Assembly: GCA_021740825.1 (NCBI GenBank)
Contig: JAIOZA010000023.1
Span: 1 to 52,017 of the forward strand
DNA length: 52,017 nucleotides
Reading direction: 5' to 3'
Source: Bacteroidia bacterium
GTDB lineage: Bacteria > Bacteroidota > Bacteroidia > B-17B0 > Aurantibacillaceae
Part shown: positions 16,115 to 26,600 of the stretch, piece after piece
Layout: each line of letters begins with the position of its first letter
Position numbering within the stretch: the stretch's first letter is position 1
Position numbers and translations under genes: made by a program
The notes under the pieces: model-generated
Seen by the model: the letters and a program-made list of their open reading frames with translations, nothing else
Database searches by the model: none
What the model was told of the DNA's origin: nothing

Positions 16115-17919
16115 TGGAAATATTTTCAGAACATATACAAAGTATCTTAAAAACACTGCCCGACAATCCGGGAGTATACCGTTATTATGATGTAGATAAT
16201 AATTTATTATATGTTGGAAAAGCAAAAAATTTAAAAAAACGCGTTACCTCTTATTTTACAAAAGAACATGATACGTATCGTTTGCGTATTATGGTAAAAA
16301 AAATAGTGGATATCAAAACCATTATTGTTGATACGGAAATGGATGCGCTAATTTTAGAAAACAATTTAATTAAAAGTCTCACACCCAAATACAACATTAT
16401 GTTGCGTGACGACAAAACCTATCCATGGATTGTTATCACTAAAGAACGTTTTCCAAGAATTTACCATACACGACAATTAAAAAAAGATGGGGCAGATTAT
16501 TTTGGACCTTATCCATCGGTAACAACCATGTTTATTTTGTTGGATTTAATAAAACAATTATATCCACTGCGAACTTGTACTTTAGACTTAAGTGAGGAAA
16601 ATATTGACAGTAAAAAATTTAAAGCATGTTTGGAATTTCAAATTGGCAAATGTAAAGCGCCATGTATTGGCAATCAAAGTCTACAAGATTATGAAAGAGG
16701 AATTACACATATCAGGGAAATTGTAAAAGGAGATATTAATTTTGCTATTAAAGATTTGAAACATTTAATGCATGAACATGCTGAAAAATTAGAATTTGAG
16801 CATGCCGCAATCATTAAAAAGAAAATTGAATTACTGGAAAAATATCAAAGTAAATCTACCATTGTTCATCCTTCTATTACAGATACAGATGTCTTTGCTA
16901 TTATAAGTGATGATAAAGTAGCTTACGTTAATTATTTTAAAGTTATGAATGGTACCATTATTCAAGCGCAAACTTTAGAATTAAAAAAGAAATTAGATGA
17001 AACCGATGAAGAAATGTTGGTATTTGCCATCAACGAAATAAGAATACGTTACAACTCATTAAGCAAAGAAATTTTTGTTCCCTTTGAACCCGAACTCATA
17101 TTTGATAATGCAAAATATGTAGTTCCAAAAATTGGCGATAAAAAACATTTAATGGATTTATGTTTTAAAAATGCAGAAGCCTATAAACGAGAGCGCGAAA
17201 AGCAATTAGCCATCATTGACCCCGAAAGGCATACGGACCGTGTGATGCAGCAAATGATGAAAGATTTACGCATGAAGGTTGAACCTCGCCGTATTGAAGG
17301 GTTTGATAATTCTAACATACAAGGTGATTATGCTGTTAGTGCGATGCCCGTTTTTATTGATGGGAAACCCGCTAAAAAAGAATACCGTCATTACAATGTA
17401 AAAACAGTTATTGGTCCGGATGATTTTGCCACCATGGAAGAAGTTGTTTTAAGACGATACACGCGCGTTATTGAAGAAGGTTTGCCAATGCCTCAACTCA
17501 TTGTTATTGATGGCGGCAAAGGACAATTAGGCGCGGCTATTATAAGTTTACGAAAATTAGATTTAATGGGCAAAGTAACCGTTATTGGAATTGCTAAGCG
17601 ACTTGAAGAAATTTATTTTCCAGGAGATCCGGTTCCTATGTATTTGGATAAACGCTCCGAAACTTTAAAAATCATACAACATATTCGTGATGAGGCTCAT
17701 CGTTTTGGAATAACACATCATCGTAATAAACGAAGTCGTGAAACCTTTAAAACAGAGTTATCCGAAATTAAAGGCATTAGTGATAAAACGGCTCAAAAAT
17801 TATTAACTGAACTCAAATCGGTTAAAGGAATTAAAGAAGCAACTTTGGCTGAACTTGTTACCATTATAGGCAATTCTAAAGCTAATTTAGTTTATGAATT
17901 TTTTAAAAAAGATAATTAA
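16114..17919 (+). CDS. uvrC: Excinuclease ABC subunit C
   Basis: 601-residue nuclease subunit of UvrABC nucleotide-excision repair; it makes both incisions around the lesion. Domains in order: GIY-YIG nuclease (about 15-95; PGVYRYYD and LLYVGKAKNLKKR), cysteine-containing region (KACLEFQIGKCKAPC, about 170-185), UVR domain (about 200-240), RNase H-like UvrC endonuclease (RIEGFDNSNIQG, IVIDGGKGQL, HRFGITHHRNKRS) and a C-terminal helix-hairpin-helix pair (about 550-601). The start is TTG at 16114. No in-frame ATG lies before the GIY-YIG domain, and the -7 box just upstream supports it. Confidence 0.95.
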   Translation: MEIFSEHIQSILKTLPDNPGVYRYYDVDNNLLYVGKAKNLKKRVTSYFTKEHDTYRLRIMVKKIVDIKTIIVDTEMDALILENNLIKSLTPKYNIMLRDDKTYPWIVITKERFPRIYHTRQLKKDGADYFGPYPSVTTMFILLDLIKQLYPLRTCTLDLSEENIDSKKFKACLEFQIGKCKAPCIGNQSLQDYERGITHIREIVKGDINFAIKDLKHLMHEHAEKLEFEHAAIIKKKIELLEKYQSKSTIVHPSITDTDVFAIISDDKVAYVNYFKVMNGTIIQAQTLELKKKLDETDEEMLVFAINEIRIRYNSLSKEIFVPFEPELIFDNAKYVVPKIGDKKHLMDLCFKNAEAYKREREKQLAIIDPERHTDRVMQQMMKDLRMKVEPRRIEGFDNSNIQGDYAVSAMPVFIDGKPAKKEYRHYNVKTVIGPDDFATMEEVVLRRYTRVIEEGLPMPQLIVIDGGKGQLGAAIISLRKLDLMGKVTVIGIAKRLEEIYFPGDPVPMYLDKRSETLKIIQHIRDEAHRFGITHHRNKRSRETFKTELSEIKGISDKTAQKLLTELKSVKGIKEATLAELVTIIGNSKANLVYEFFKKDN

Positions 17920-17954
17920 GAATACAATTAAGGACTAGTAAAAAAATTAAGGAA

Positions 17955-18452
17955 TTAAAATAATAAATTACTTTTTGATTTTTTATCTTTCAATTCTTCT
18001 AAAAAAATTTCGTGAACAATAATGAATGCTGGATTTAACTTAATTGCATCAAAAATAATGTGATTATGCATGTACCTATTATCTCCTTTAACAATTAAAA
18101 AATAATCTGAATTTTCTAATTCAGGGAGCAACTTTGTAGTTTGTTCGATGTCACCTGCAAATAAATCAAATTCTGACTTTGAAGTACCTTGAACTTTTGG
18201 TTGAAAAGAAGTTTGGTTTGGTAATAAATTAAATTCAATGCTCAATTCCTCATGCACAAAACCGTACAGTGGGAAATAAAAATCATCGCCTTGTTTATGA
18301 GTAAAATCAAGTAAATCAACTAATTGTAAATCAATGTTTAATGCTTGATTTAATTCATGTACAACTCTGTAAATGCTTTCTGTACTGGTAATAGAGAATA
18401 CATCAAAATCAAAATGCTCTTCAGCAGTAATATCTAAATTGTATGTTGCCAA
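17955..18452 (-). CDS. IPExxxVDY family protein
   Basis: 165 residues. It matches a Bacteroidota-specific family named after the motif IPExxxVDY; here the motif reads LPELENSDYFLIVKG (about 108-122). No enzymatic residues or membrane segments are evident, and the function is unknown. It follows fabI after 41 bases and is the third gene of a recN-fabI-IPExxxVDY run on the minus strand. Confidence 0.75.
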   Translation of the reverse strand: MATYNLDITAEEHFDFDVFSITSTESIYRVVHELNQALNIDLQLVDLLDFTHKQGDDFYFPLYGFVHEELSIEFNLLPNQTSFQPKVQGTSKSEFDLFAGDIEQTTKLLPELENSDYFLIVKGDNRYMHNHIIFDAIKLNPAFIIVHEIFLEELKDKKSKSNLLF

Positions 18453-18493
18453 ATTAGTTTAAGCTGAAGAGCATTTAATGGTATTTTAATTTT

Positions 18494-19306
18494 TTATCCT
18501 TGAGTTTTTTCTAATAACTCAGCACTTATTCCCGTTGAGCTATATCCGCCATCGTGATATAAATTTTGCATAGTTACCATGCGCGTTAAATCTGAAAATA
18601 AACTTACCGTATAGTTTGCACAATCGTCAGCACTAGCATTACCTAAAGGAGACTGCAAATCTGCAAAGTCATAAAAATCAGAGAATCCTTTAATGCCATT
18701 TCCTGCAGATGTTTTAGTAGGCGATTGAGAAATAGTATTAATACGAACTTTCTTTTGTTTACCATAGTGGTATCCAAATGTACGAGCAATACTTTCTAAC
18801 ATTGCTTTAATGTCTGCCATGTCAGTATAAAATGGATATGTGCGTTGAGCTCCAATATATGACAAAGCAACAACTGAAGCGTTTTCGTTTAAAGCATCTA
18901 ATTTATGAGCAACTGCTAACATTTTATGAAATGATAATGCAGAAACGTCAATTCCCTTTTGAAAAAAGTCATAGTTTAATTCAGTATAAGGAATATTTTT
19001 ACGAATATTTACGCTCATACCAATCGAATGTAAAACAAAATCAATTTTACCACCTAATACATCCATTGATTCGGTATATAATTTCGTGATATCTTCCATG
19101 CTAGTTGCATCTGCTGGAATAATTTTAGCGCCCGTTTCTTCTGCTAATTTATTAATTTCTCCTAAACGCATTGCAATAGGAGCATTCGTCAAAGTAAAAG
19201 TGGCGCCTTCTTCGTGGCATTTTTGAGCTACCTTCCAAGCAATTGAATTTTCATCTAATGCACCGGTAATAATTCCGCGTTTTCCTTTTAATAAGTTGTA
19301 AGCCAT
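18494..19306 (-). CDS. fabI: Enoyl-[acyl-carrier-protein] reductase [NADH]
   Basis: 270 residues from the ATG at 19306. A longer frame begins at 19339, but MAYNLLKGKRGIITGALDEN is the usual FabI N-terminus. The enzyme reduces enoyl-ACP with NAD(P)H in the last step of fatty-acid elongation. Present are the SDR-type cofactor loop (GIITGALDENSIAW) and the catalytic YxxxxxxK (YTDMADIK), followed by INTISQSPTKTSAGNGI. Triclosan-type inhibitors act on this family. It lies 45 bases after recN. Confidence 0.94.
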   Translation of the reverse strand: MAYNLLKGKRGIITGALDENSIAWKVAQKCHEEGATFTLTNAPIAMRLGEINKLAEETGAKIIPADATSMEDITKLYTESMDVLGGKIDFVLHSIGMSVNIRKNIPYTELNYDFFQKGIDVSALSFHKMLAVAHKLDALNENASVVALSYIGAQRTYPFYTDMADIKAMLESIARTFGYHYGKQKKVRINTISQSPTKTSAGNGIKGFSDFYDFADLQSPLGNASADDCANYTVSLFSDLTRMVTMQNLYHDGGYSSTGISAELLEKTQG

Positions 19307-19351
19307 ATGATGTGTTTTTTTAGTTGGGTAAATATACAAATTATGATTTAA

Positions 19352-21007
19352 TTAAGCATTCAATAGCTCTTTAGCGTTCTTAATGGCTGTTTCAGTGGGC
19401 ATCCCAGTACTTAGCATTTTTGCTATTTCAGCTACTCGCTCATCTTTAGTAAGTGATTTAATACTGGAAGTGGTTTTATCTTTTGTGTCTGATTTATAAA
19501 CAAATAAATGATTACTGCCTTTACTTGCCATTTGCGGTAAATGAGTAATCGTAATTACCTGCATGGTTTTACCCATGGCTAACAAAATGTTTCCAATTTT
19601 GTCTGCTACATCTCCGCTCACTCCGGTATCAATTTCGTCAAAAATAATTGTGGGAAGTGCAGTGCGTTCTGCTAATAGTGCTTTTAAACATAACATCAAA
19701 CGAGATAATTCTCCGCCCGATGCTGTTTTATGTAATTCTTTAAAATCTGCGCCCTTGTTTGCTGTAAATAAAAATGAAATGGCGTCCAAACCATTTACTG
19801 TTAGTTTATCTTGTTGCTTTAATTCTATTTTAAACTGTGCATTTGCCATCGATAAACTAGCGAGCATTGCTTTTATATTTTGTTCAATTCCAACTGTTGA
19901 TTTTTGTCGCTTTTCGGATAATTCTTTGGCTACCGCGTTACATTGCTTTTCTAATAAAATGATTTCTTTTTGAGTTTTTTCAATACTTAATTCTAAAGAT
20001 GAAAACTGCTTTAGTTTCTTTTCAATATCATCCTTTATTACTAATAATTCATCTTCAGACTTAACACCATGTTTTTTTAATAGGCGATTGAGTTTATCTA
20101 ATTGAGCATTCACTTCTTCAAGTCGCGCATTATCATAAACCACATCTTCTTCGCACGCATCAATATCTTTTGACAATTCTTTTAATTCGATAGTTACCGA
20201 ATTTATGCGTTCATATAGTTCATTAAAATGTTTACCAAACTTAGCAACACTTTGTAATTGTTGTTTTACAATAGCTAAACCGGATACTACATTTTCATCT
20301 CCACCAGAAATCGCTATTGATGACTTTACTAAATTTCCTTTAATAAATTCGGCATTTTCTAAAGTTTCGGATTCTTCTTCAAGCTGATGTTGTTCTCCAA
20401 CTTTAATATTGGCCTCGTCTAATTCACTAAATTGAAATTGAAAATAATCCAATTCTTTTTTTGATTGAATTTCTTGAACAACTAATTCTTCAAATTGCTT
20501 TTTCAGTTTTTGTAAGGCGTTAAATTGTTTTTTGTACTCAATAAACAATAAAGTTGTTTGAGCAAAGGCATCTACTAATTCAAACTGAAAATTAGTTTCT
20601 TTTAATAATAAAGTTTCATGCTGCGAGTGAATGTCAATTAACTGATCTCCTAATTCTTTTAATACAGCTATTGTTACAGGGGTATCATTTACAAATGCAC
20701 GCGATTTTCCTTCAGGAGTAATTTCTCTTCTGATTGTGGTTAATTCTTCGAAATCCAATTCATGCGTTTCAAAAAAAGATTTTAATTGATATTCTGCAAT
20801 ACTGAATTGCGCCTCAATAATGCACTTCTTCGCTTTGTCGTGAAGTGAGCTTATATCTGCTCTATTACCTAGTGTTAAGCCAAGCGCTCCCAATAATATC
20901 GATTTCCCTGCACCCGTTTCTCCAGTAATAACCGTTAAGCCATTGTTTAAATGGACTTCGGTTTGTTCTATGAGAGCAAAATTTTGTATACGTAAATGTT
21001 GTAACAT
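19352..21007 (-). CDS. recN: DNA repair protein RecN
   Basis: 551-residue SMC-like ATPase acting in double-strand-break repair. Walker A is GETGAGKS (about 30-37). Long central coiled-coil arms span about 150-380 and contain EEESETLENAEF and many K/E/Q heptads. The C-terminal head has the ABC signature TASGGELSRLMLC and Walker B TIIFDEIDTGVSGDVA, with ITHLPQMAS as the H-loop. Length is normal. It is the first gene of the minus-strand run leading to fabI and is divergent from rpoD across 237 bases. Confidence 0.95.
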   Translation of the reverse strand: MLQHLRIQNFALIEQTEVHLNNGLTVITGETGAGKSILLGALGLTLGNRADISSLHDKAKKCIIEAQFSIAEYQLKSFFETHELDFEELTTIRREITPEGKSRAFVNDTPVTIAVLKELGDQLIDIHSQHETLLLKETNFQFELVDAFAQTTLLFIEYKKQFNALQKLKKQFEELVVQEIQSKKELDYFQFQFSELDEANIKVGEQHQLEEESETLENAEFIKGNLVKSSIAISGGDENVVSGLAIVKQQLQSVAKFGKHFNELYERINSVTIELKELSKDIDACEEDVVYDNARLEEVNAQLDKLNRLLKKHGVKSEDELLVIKDDIEKKLKQFSSLELSIEKTQKEIILLEKQCNAVAKELSEKRQKSTVGIEQNIKAMLASLSMANAQFKIELKQQDKLTVNGLDAISFLFTANKGADFKELHKTASGGELSRLMLCLKALLAERTALPTIIFDEIDTGVSGDVADKIGNILLAMGKTMQVITITHLPQMASKGSNHLFVYKSDTKDKTTSSIKSLTKDERVAEIAKMLSTGMPTETAIKNAKELLNA

Positions 21008-21244
21008 ATCTTGGTTAAATATCGGAAATTAAATATAGTATACTTGTTTATTTTTCACAGAAAGCAATGCCTTTTTTCAACATTTAATTTTTATTTAAAA
21101 TAACCCCTAAATAAGAGTAACCATTCAATCATTTAAAATGGTTGTTCACTCAAAAGCGTGTAACAAAATTAATTTTATAGCGTAATACTTATTGAAACGA
21201 CTAGTTTACAAGCATTTAAAGACAAAAAATTTAAGTACTGAGCC

Positions 21245-22111
21245 ATGAGACAATTAAAAATTACCAAACAAATTACCAATCGCGAAACCGCCTCTCTTGA
21301 TATGTATTTGCAAGATATTGGTCGTGTTGAATTAATTACAGCAGATGAAGAAGTAGTTTTAGCGCAAAAAATAAAACAAGGAGATCAGCTAGCATTAGAT
21401 AAATTAGTAAAAGCTAATCTTCGTTTCGTTGTATCCGTTTCAAAGCAATATCAAAATCAAGGATTAAGTTTACCCGATTTAATTAACGAAGGTAACATGG
21501 GTTTGATTAAAGCAGCTCAGCGCTTTGACGAGACTCGTGGTTTTAAATTTATTTCTTATGCTGTTTGGTGGATTAGACAAAGTATTTTGCAAGCATTAGC
21601 CGAGCAATCTCGAATTGTGCGTTTACCTTTGAATAAAATTGGTGCTATCAATAAAATAAATAAAACTTTTGCAAAGCTAGAACAAGAATTGGAGCGTGAA
21701 CCAATTGCAGAAGAAATTTCTGAAATATTGGATATTTTACCAGCAGATATTCGTGATATTATGCGTAATCAGGTGAGGCATATGAGCATGGACGCGCCCT
21801 TAGGAAATTTAGAAGATGGCGGAAGCATGTATGAATTATTAGAAAATAAGCATGAAGCTGCGCCAGATAACGACCTAATTATAGAAAGTTTAAGAAGTGA
21901 AATTAATAGAGCATTAACTGCATTAACTACTCGTGAAGCAGATGTAGTTAGATTATATTACGGATTAAGTGGCACCCATTCCCATTCGTTAGAAGAAATT
22001 GGAGAAAAGTTTGAACTAACCAGAGAAAGAGTTCGTCAAATTAAAGAAAAAGCAGTACGCCGATTAAAACATGCGTCACGCAGTAAGTTTTTAATGGGTT
22101 ATTTAGGATAG
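21245..22111 (+). CDS. rpoD: Primary RNA polymerase sigma factor (RpoD/SigA)
   Basis: 288-residue sigma-70 family housekeeping factor, in the short form usual for Bacteroidota (no long region 1.1 or non-conserved region). Region 1.2 is [20 protein letters not shown], region 2 includes [20 protein letters not shown] and [15 protein letters not shown], region 3 is about 125-200, and region 4 has [13 protein letters not shown] and the [23 protein letters not shown]. This is the factor expected to read the TAnnTTTG promoters in the window. A strong terminator follows. Confidence 0.95.
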   Translation: MRQLKITKQITNRETASLDMYLQDIGRVELITADEEVVLAQKIKQGDQLALDKLVKANLRFVVSVSKQYQNQGLSLPDLINEGNMGLIKAAQRFDETRGFKFISYAVWWIRQSILQALAEQSRIVRLPLNKIGAINKINKTFAKLEQELEREPIAEEISEILDILPADIRDIMRNQVRHMSMDAPLGNLEDGGSMYELLENKHEAAPDNDLIIESLRSEINRALTALTTREADVVRLYYGLSGTHSHSLEEIGEKFELTRERVRQIKEKAVRRLKHASRSKFLMGYLG

Positions 22112-22138
22112 TTTAGTGTGTGTTGGTTAAAAGCGAAG

Positions 22139-22168
22139 AAGGAGGCTTGTGTTTGGCCTCCTTTTTTT
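22139..22168 (+). terminator. Rho-independent terminator of rpoD
   Basis: AAGGAGGC (22139-22146) pairs perfectly with GCCTCCTT (22156-22163) around a 9-base loop, followed by a run of T. It lies 28 bases after the rpoD stop. Confidence 0.85.
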
Positions 22169-22266
22169 ATTTACGCTTGACCTTCCAAAAAAAGTCGAAC
22201 GTTTTGTTTTAAATAAAATTGGCTTTTTGTTAAAAACAAATTCATGTAAAAACCTTTATATTTTTA

Positions 22267-22274
22267 TATTTTTG
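22267..22274 (+). promoter_or_regulatory. -7 box (TATTTTTG) of rpe
   Basis: TATTTTTG fits TAnnTTTG and lies 18 bases before the rpe ATG at 22293. The surrounding T-rich sequence lowers its specificity. Confidence 0.35.
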
Positions 22275-22292
22275 AGTTTTCAAATTTAGTAA

Positions 22293-22943
22293 ATGTCACA
22301 TTTAATAGCTCCTTCAGTTTTATCAGCCGATTTCGGAAATTTACAACGAGACATAGAACTGATTAATAGTTCTGATGCAGATTGGTTTCATATTGATATT
22401 ATGGATGGTGCATTTGTTCCAAATATTTCTTTTGGATTTCCGGTTTTAAAATCAATTCAAAAATATGCTAAAAAACCATTGGATGTTCATTTAATGATTG
22501 TAGATCCAGATCGTTATACACAGTTATTTAAAGATGCGGGAGCGGACGTTTTAACTGTTCATATTGAAGCCTGTGCTCATTTACACCGAAGTATTCAAAA
22601 TATTAAGGCGCTCGGCATGAAAGCAGGAGTTGCTCTTAATCCTCATACTTCCATTCACTTGTTGGAAGATATTATAGCGGATGTTGATTTGATATGCTTG
22701 ATGAGTGTAAATCCGGGCTTTGGTGGACAAAAATTTATTGAAAACACCTATTCAAAAGTTTCTGCCCTTAAAAAATTAATTATCGAAAAAAACTCAAACG
22801 CTTTAATTGAAATTGATGGGGGCGTAGATTTAAATAACTACAAAAAATTATTAGCAGCCGGTGCCGATGTTTTAGTCGCTGGCAACACTGTTTTTGGAAG
22901 TAATAATCCCTTGCAAACAATTACTCAATTAAAACAAATATAA
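22293..22943 (+). CDS. rpe: Ribulose-phosphate 3-epimerase
   Basis: 216-residue TIM-barrel metal enzyme that interconverts ribulose 5-phosphate and xylulose 5-phosphate in the pentose phosphate pathway. The family motifs are complete: SVLSADFGNL, WFHIDIMDGAFVPNISFG, LDVHLMI, the phosphate-binding SVNPGFGGQKF and LIEIDGGV. It is followed after 19 bases by superoxide dismutase on the same strand, so they may share a transcript ending at the terminator at 23591-23627. Confidence 0.95.
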   Translation: MSHLIAPSVLSADFGNLQRDIELINSSDADWFHIDIMDGAFVPNISFGFPVLKSIQKYAKKPLDVHLMIVDPDRYTQLFKDAGADVLTVHIEACAHLHRSIQNIKALGMKAGVALNPHTSIHLLEDIIADVDLICLMSVNPGFGGQKFIENTYSKVSALKKLIIEKNSNALIEIDGGVDLNNYKKLLAAGADVLVAGNTVFGSNNPLQTITQLKQI

Positions 22944-22962
22944 ACCCTAAAAATAAAACAAT

Positions 22963-23571
22963 ATGTCATTTGAATTACCTAAATTAGATTATGCCTACAC
23001 GGCATTAGAACCGCACATTGATGCAAAAACTATGGAAATTCACCATAGCAAACACCACCAAGCTTATGTAACAAATTTAAATAATGCCATTGCAGGCACA
23101 GATGCCGAAAAAATGAGCATTGAAGATATTTGCAAAAACATTTCAAAATTCCCAATGGCAGTTCGTAATAATGGCGGCGGACATTACAATCACTCCTTAT
23201 TTTGGCAAATTATGGCACCAAACGCGGGTGGCATGCCAACTGGTGATTTAGCTAAAGCGATTGAAACAGACTTAGGTGGTTTCGAGAAATTTAAAACTGA
23301 TTTTACTGCTGCTGGCGCAACACGCTTTGGTTCAGGTTGGGCTTGGCTTTGTGTTAAAGAAGGAAAGCTTTGCGTTTGCTCTACACCAAATCAAGATAAT
23401 CCATTAATGGATATTGCAGATTGCAAAGGAACGCCAATTTTAGGAATGGATGTTTGGGAGCATGCCTATTATTTACATTATCAAAATCGTCGTCCTGATT
23501 ATATGGCTGCATTTTTTAATGTCATTAACTGGGAAAAAGTTAGCGAGCTATATGCTGCAGCTAAAAAATAA
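22963..23571 (+). CDS. sodA: Superoxide dismutase, Mn/Fe family
   Basis: 202 residues. It converts superoxide to oxygen and hydrogen peroxide in the cytoplasm; no signal peptide is seen. All four metal ligands are present: H27, H77 (NHSLFW), D163 and H167 (DVWEHAYY). GGGHYNH and the glutamine in [10 protein letters not shown] are features of the manganese-type active site, so I favour a Mn or cambialistic enzyme. Metal use cannot be settled from sequence, so the symbol is tentative. Confidence 0.93.
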   Translation: MSFELPKLDYAYTALEPHIDAKTMEIHHSKHHQAYVTNLNNAIAGTDAEKMSIEDICKNISKFPMAVRNNGGGHYNHSLFWQIMAPNAGGMPTGDLAKAIETDLGGFEKFKTDFTAAGATRFGSGWAWLCVKEGKLCVCSTPNQDNPLMDIADCKGTPILGMDVWEHAYYLHYQNRRPDYMAAFFNVINWEKVSELYAAAKK

Positions 23572-23590
23572 TAGTTTGTAGTATTAATTA

Positions 23591-23627
23591 AAAGCCTCAT
23601 CAGCCAGTTGGCAGATGAGGCTTTTTT
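23591..23627. terminator. Bidirectional terminator between sod and the T9SS protease gene
   Basis: AAAGCCTCATC (23591-23601) pairs with GATGAGGCTTT (23614-23624), with T-runs on both strands. The loop holds GCCAGTTGGC, itself nearly palindromic and similar to the core of the element at 208-225. Confidence 0.85.
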
Positions 23628-23646
23628 AATTCTACTTTTTTGGTAA

Positions 23647-26600
23647 TTATTCTTTTATTATTCTAATTATTGAATAGTTGCCGCCCTCCTTTAATCTTAC
23701 ATTATAAATACCTTTTGCAAACTGCTCTAACGATATAATAGTGCGATTGTTTGACGTAGTTTGCGCCAACACTAATTTGCCAATAGCATCATACACCTCA
23801 ACTTCAATTTTATTTTTATTTATATTTTGGAAATCAATCGTAAAGCTACCAGTAGTTGGATTTGGATATGCCACAAAAGAACTGTTATTTAATTCATTAA
23901 TTCCTGTACATAAATCTACAACAATTGTTTTTGCATCTGAATTAGAACAAGCATTTACATCAGAATAATTATATGTAATTATGTGCGTTCCTGCGCCAGC
24001 TAAAGCGGGGTCAAAGCTATTTCCAGTTATTCCAGTTCCTACAAAAGTACCACCTGCTGGCGTTCCATTTAAATTAAGAATAGCATCAGTAACGCACACT
24101 AAAGTAGTTGTTAATGCAAACGAAACAGTTGGTAGCTGATTAACTGAAACAAAAGCAGAAGTAGAATTTGTACAACCGTTAGTTAAGCCTGTAACAGTAT
24201 AAGTTGTATTAGCTGAAGGTGAAACAGAAACACTTGAAGTAGTTGCACCTGAACTCCAACTATATGATGTTGCTCCACTGGCATTTAATATTGCAGAATT
24301 ACCTGAACAAATTGTTTGACTATTTACTGAAACCGTCGGTGTTGTTTTAACAGTAATGGTTACGGTTTTAATATCTGTACATCCGTTTGTTATTCCTTGC
24401 ACTGTATAGGTTGTATTGGCTGTCGGTGAAACAGAAACACTTGAAGTAGTTGCACCTGAACTCCAACTATAAGTTGTTGCGCCACTTGCGCTTAATTGTG
24501 CCGAATTTCCGCTACAAATTGTTTGACTATTTACTGAAACTGTCGGTGTTGTTTTAACAGTAACGGTTACAGTTTTAATTCCAGTACATCCGTTTGTTAT
24601 TCCTGCAATAGTATAAATTGTATTAGCTAAAGGTGAAACAGAAATACTAGATGTTGTAGCTCCTGAACTCCAACTATAAGTTGTTGCTCCACTAGCATTT
24701 AATAATGCAGAGTTGCCTGAACAAATTGTAGCATTATTGACAGCAATTACTGGCGTTGCTTTAACTGTTACAGTGGCTACATTTGCATTTGAACAACCAT
24801 TTGATAAACCAGTAACCGTATAAGAAGTAGTTACAGTTGGAGAAACAGAAATACTTGAAGTTGTTGCAGAATTATTCCAGTTATAAGTTGCAGCTCCGCT
24901 TGCTGTTAATATTGCAGCAGTTCCTGAACAAATAGTTGAACTTGTAACTGAAACAATTGGAGTTGTGTTAACGGTTACGGTTTTGGTACTTGTATTTTGG
25001 CCCGTTACATTTTTTGCAATTAATGAAATTGTATAAGTACCTGCATTTGCAAATGTTACTGTTGGATTTTGTGCATTTATATTTGAAAACGTAACACCAG
25101 TTCCAGACGTGGCTGTCCAAGTCCATGAGGTTGGAGCATTTAATGATTGATCCGTTAATTGAATACTTGATGCAGTACAAATATTTGTGGAGGCTACATT
25201 AAAATTAGCCACCGGAGCAGCAGCTACACCATTTACAATTGTTAAAGCCGCATTATTTAAATCATAAAAAATATTACCTGCACCACGCACCATTATACGT
25301 CCTGTAGTTGTGGTTACTGACGGAACAGTAATGGTTGCTGAACCGTTATTTGGAACATTAGTAGCAAGAGTAATTGGATATAATAAACCTCCATTTGTAG
25401 ATAAAAAGATATTTACGCTAGGAGTGTTTACAGCTCCTGTGTTTGTATTTGCAACATTCCATGTAATTGTTTGTGCTGTACCTGCTGTCCAAGTTGTGGC
25501 TGCATTCTGAGATGTTACAGAAAAAGGTCCCGCTGCTGCGTTTACAGTTACTTTCATTAAATCTGACGCTGTTTGACCAGCTCCAACATTATTATCTCTA
25601 ACAATAAAAGAAAAATTCATTGTTCTAGCTACTGATGGAGTCCTTTCCCACGTTGAATTTAGTGTATTAGATAAAACAGTTGCTAAAGCAGGCATATATC
25701 TATTAGGTGATGTAGAAGGAGAAAATGACCTATATAAAGGACCAACACTATATGTTGATAAAGGAGCTGCATTTCCTGGCGACTGTGTTGGATCATTTTG
25801 ACTCCAATTATAAGTTAATGATGCTAAACCGTTAGCATCTGTGGCCGTGCCCTCCAAAATATAGGCAGTTGAAATTGGCACCGTATAATCTAAACCTGCA
25901 TTTGCAGTAGGAGGTGAATTAGTTAATGTAGTAATTGCAGCACAAGAACTACTATTACCAGTTTTAATATTAGTACTAATATCACGAACATTCACATAAT
26001 TAAAATCATCATGACTATTAGCTTGAACATTTGAAGTACAAATTCCAGCATAACCCATAATAGAACTTCCACTAGCAGGTTCTACTTCAGTTGTACCATT
26101 TCCACTTCTGCTACAAGTATTCATTACGTGGTATCCTCCAAATTGATGTCCCATTTCATGAGCTACATAATCAATATCAAAAGCGTCGCCAGTTGGATTT
26201 GCGCGACCCGTATAGCCCCTTCCTTTGTGAGTTGAATTTTGGTTAGTGCTTAAACAAACACAAGATAAGCATCCCGCATTACCTCCACCAGTTGTGTTAA
26301 AGTTATGGCCAATATCATAATTAGCAACGCCAATAGCAGCATCAATTGTTTGAGCAGTTTTCAAATTCCATTCATTTGTCCAAGGATCAGAGCCAGTAGC
26401 ACCTAAATATATTACTAAATCATTGTTTGCAATGAAAACCATTTTTATAGCTAAATCTCTTTCGTAAACACCATTTACACGATTCATCGTAATAGCCATC
26501 TGAGCTTGAATATTTGCTTTTTGTTGAACTGCAGTTCCAGTTCCTGCGAAAATATTTCCATACTCAGCAGTACAAGATTGTGCTAAACGATAGGTTCTTA

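Noticed and set aside
16115..16225. Extended N-terminus of the glycosyltransferase reaching 16225
   Set aside because: It lies entirely within the start of uvrC on the other strand and adds residues not expected before the IFISPLDWGLGHATR signature.
19307..19339. FabI start at 19339
   Set aside because: Family members begin MAYNLLKGKRG, matching the ATG at 19306.
23591..23627. Third copy of the structured element, from GCCAGTTGGC in the loop
   Set aside because: Only the loop resembles the 208-225 palindrome; the rest is an ordinary bidirectional terminator.
24181..24980. Tandem repeats as a CRISPR array
   Set aside because: The repeats are 207 bp, in frame, and encode Ig-like modules; there are no short repeats with unique spacers.
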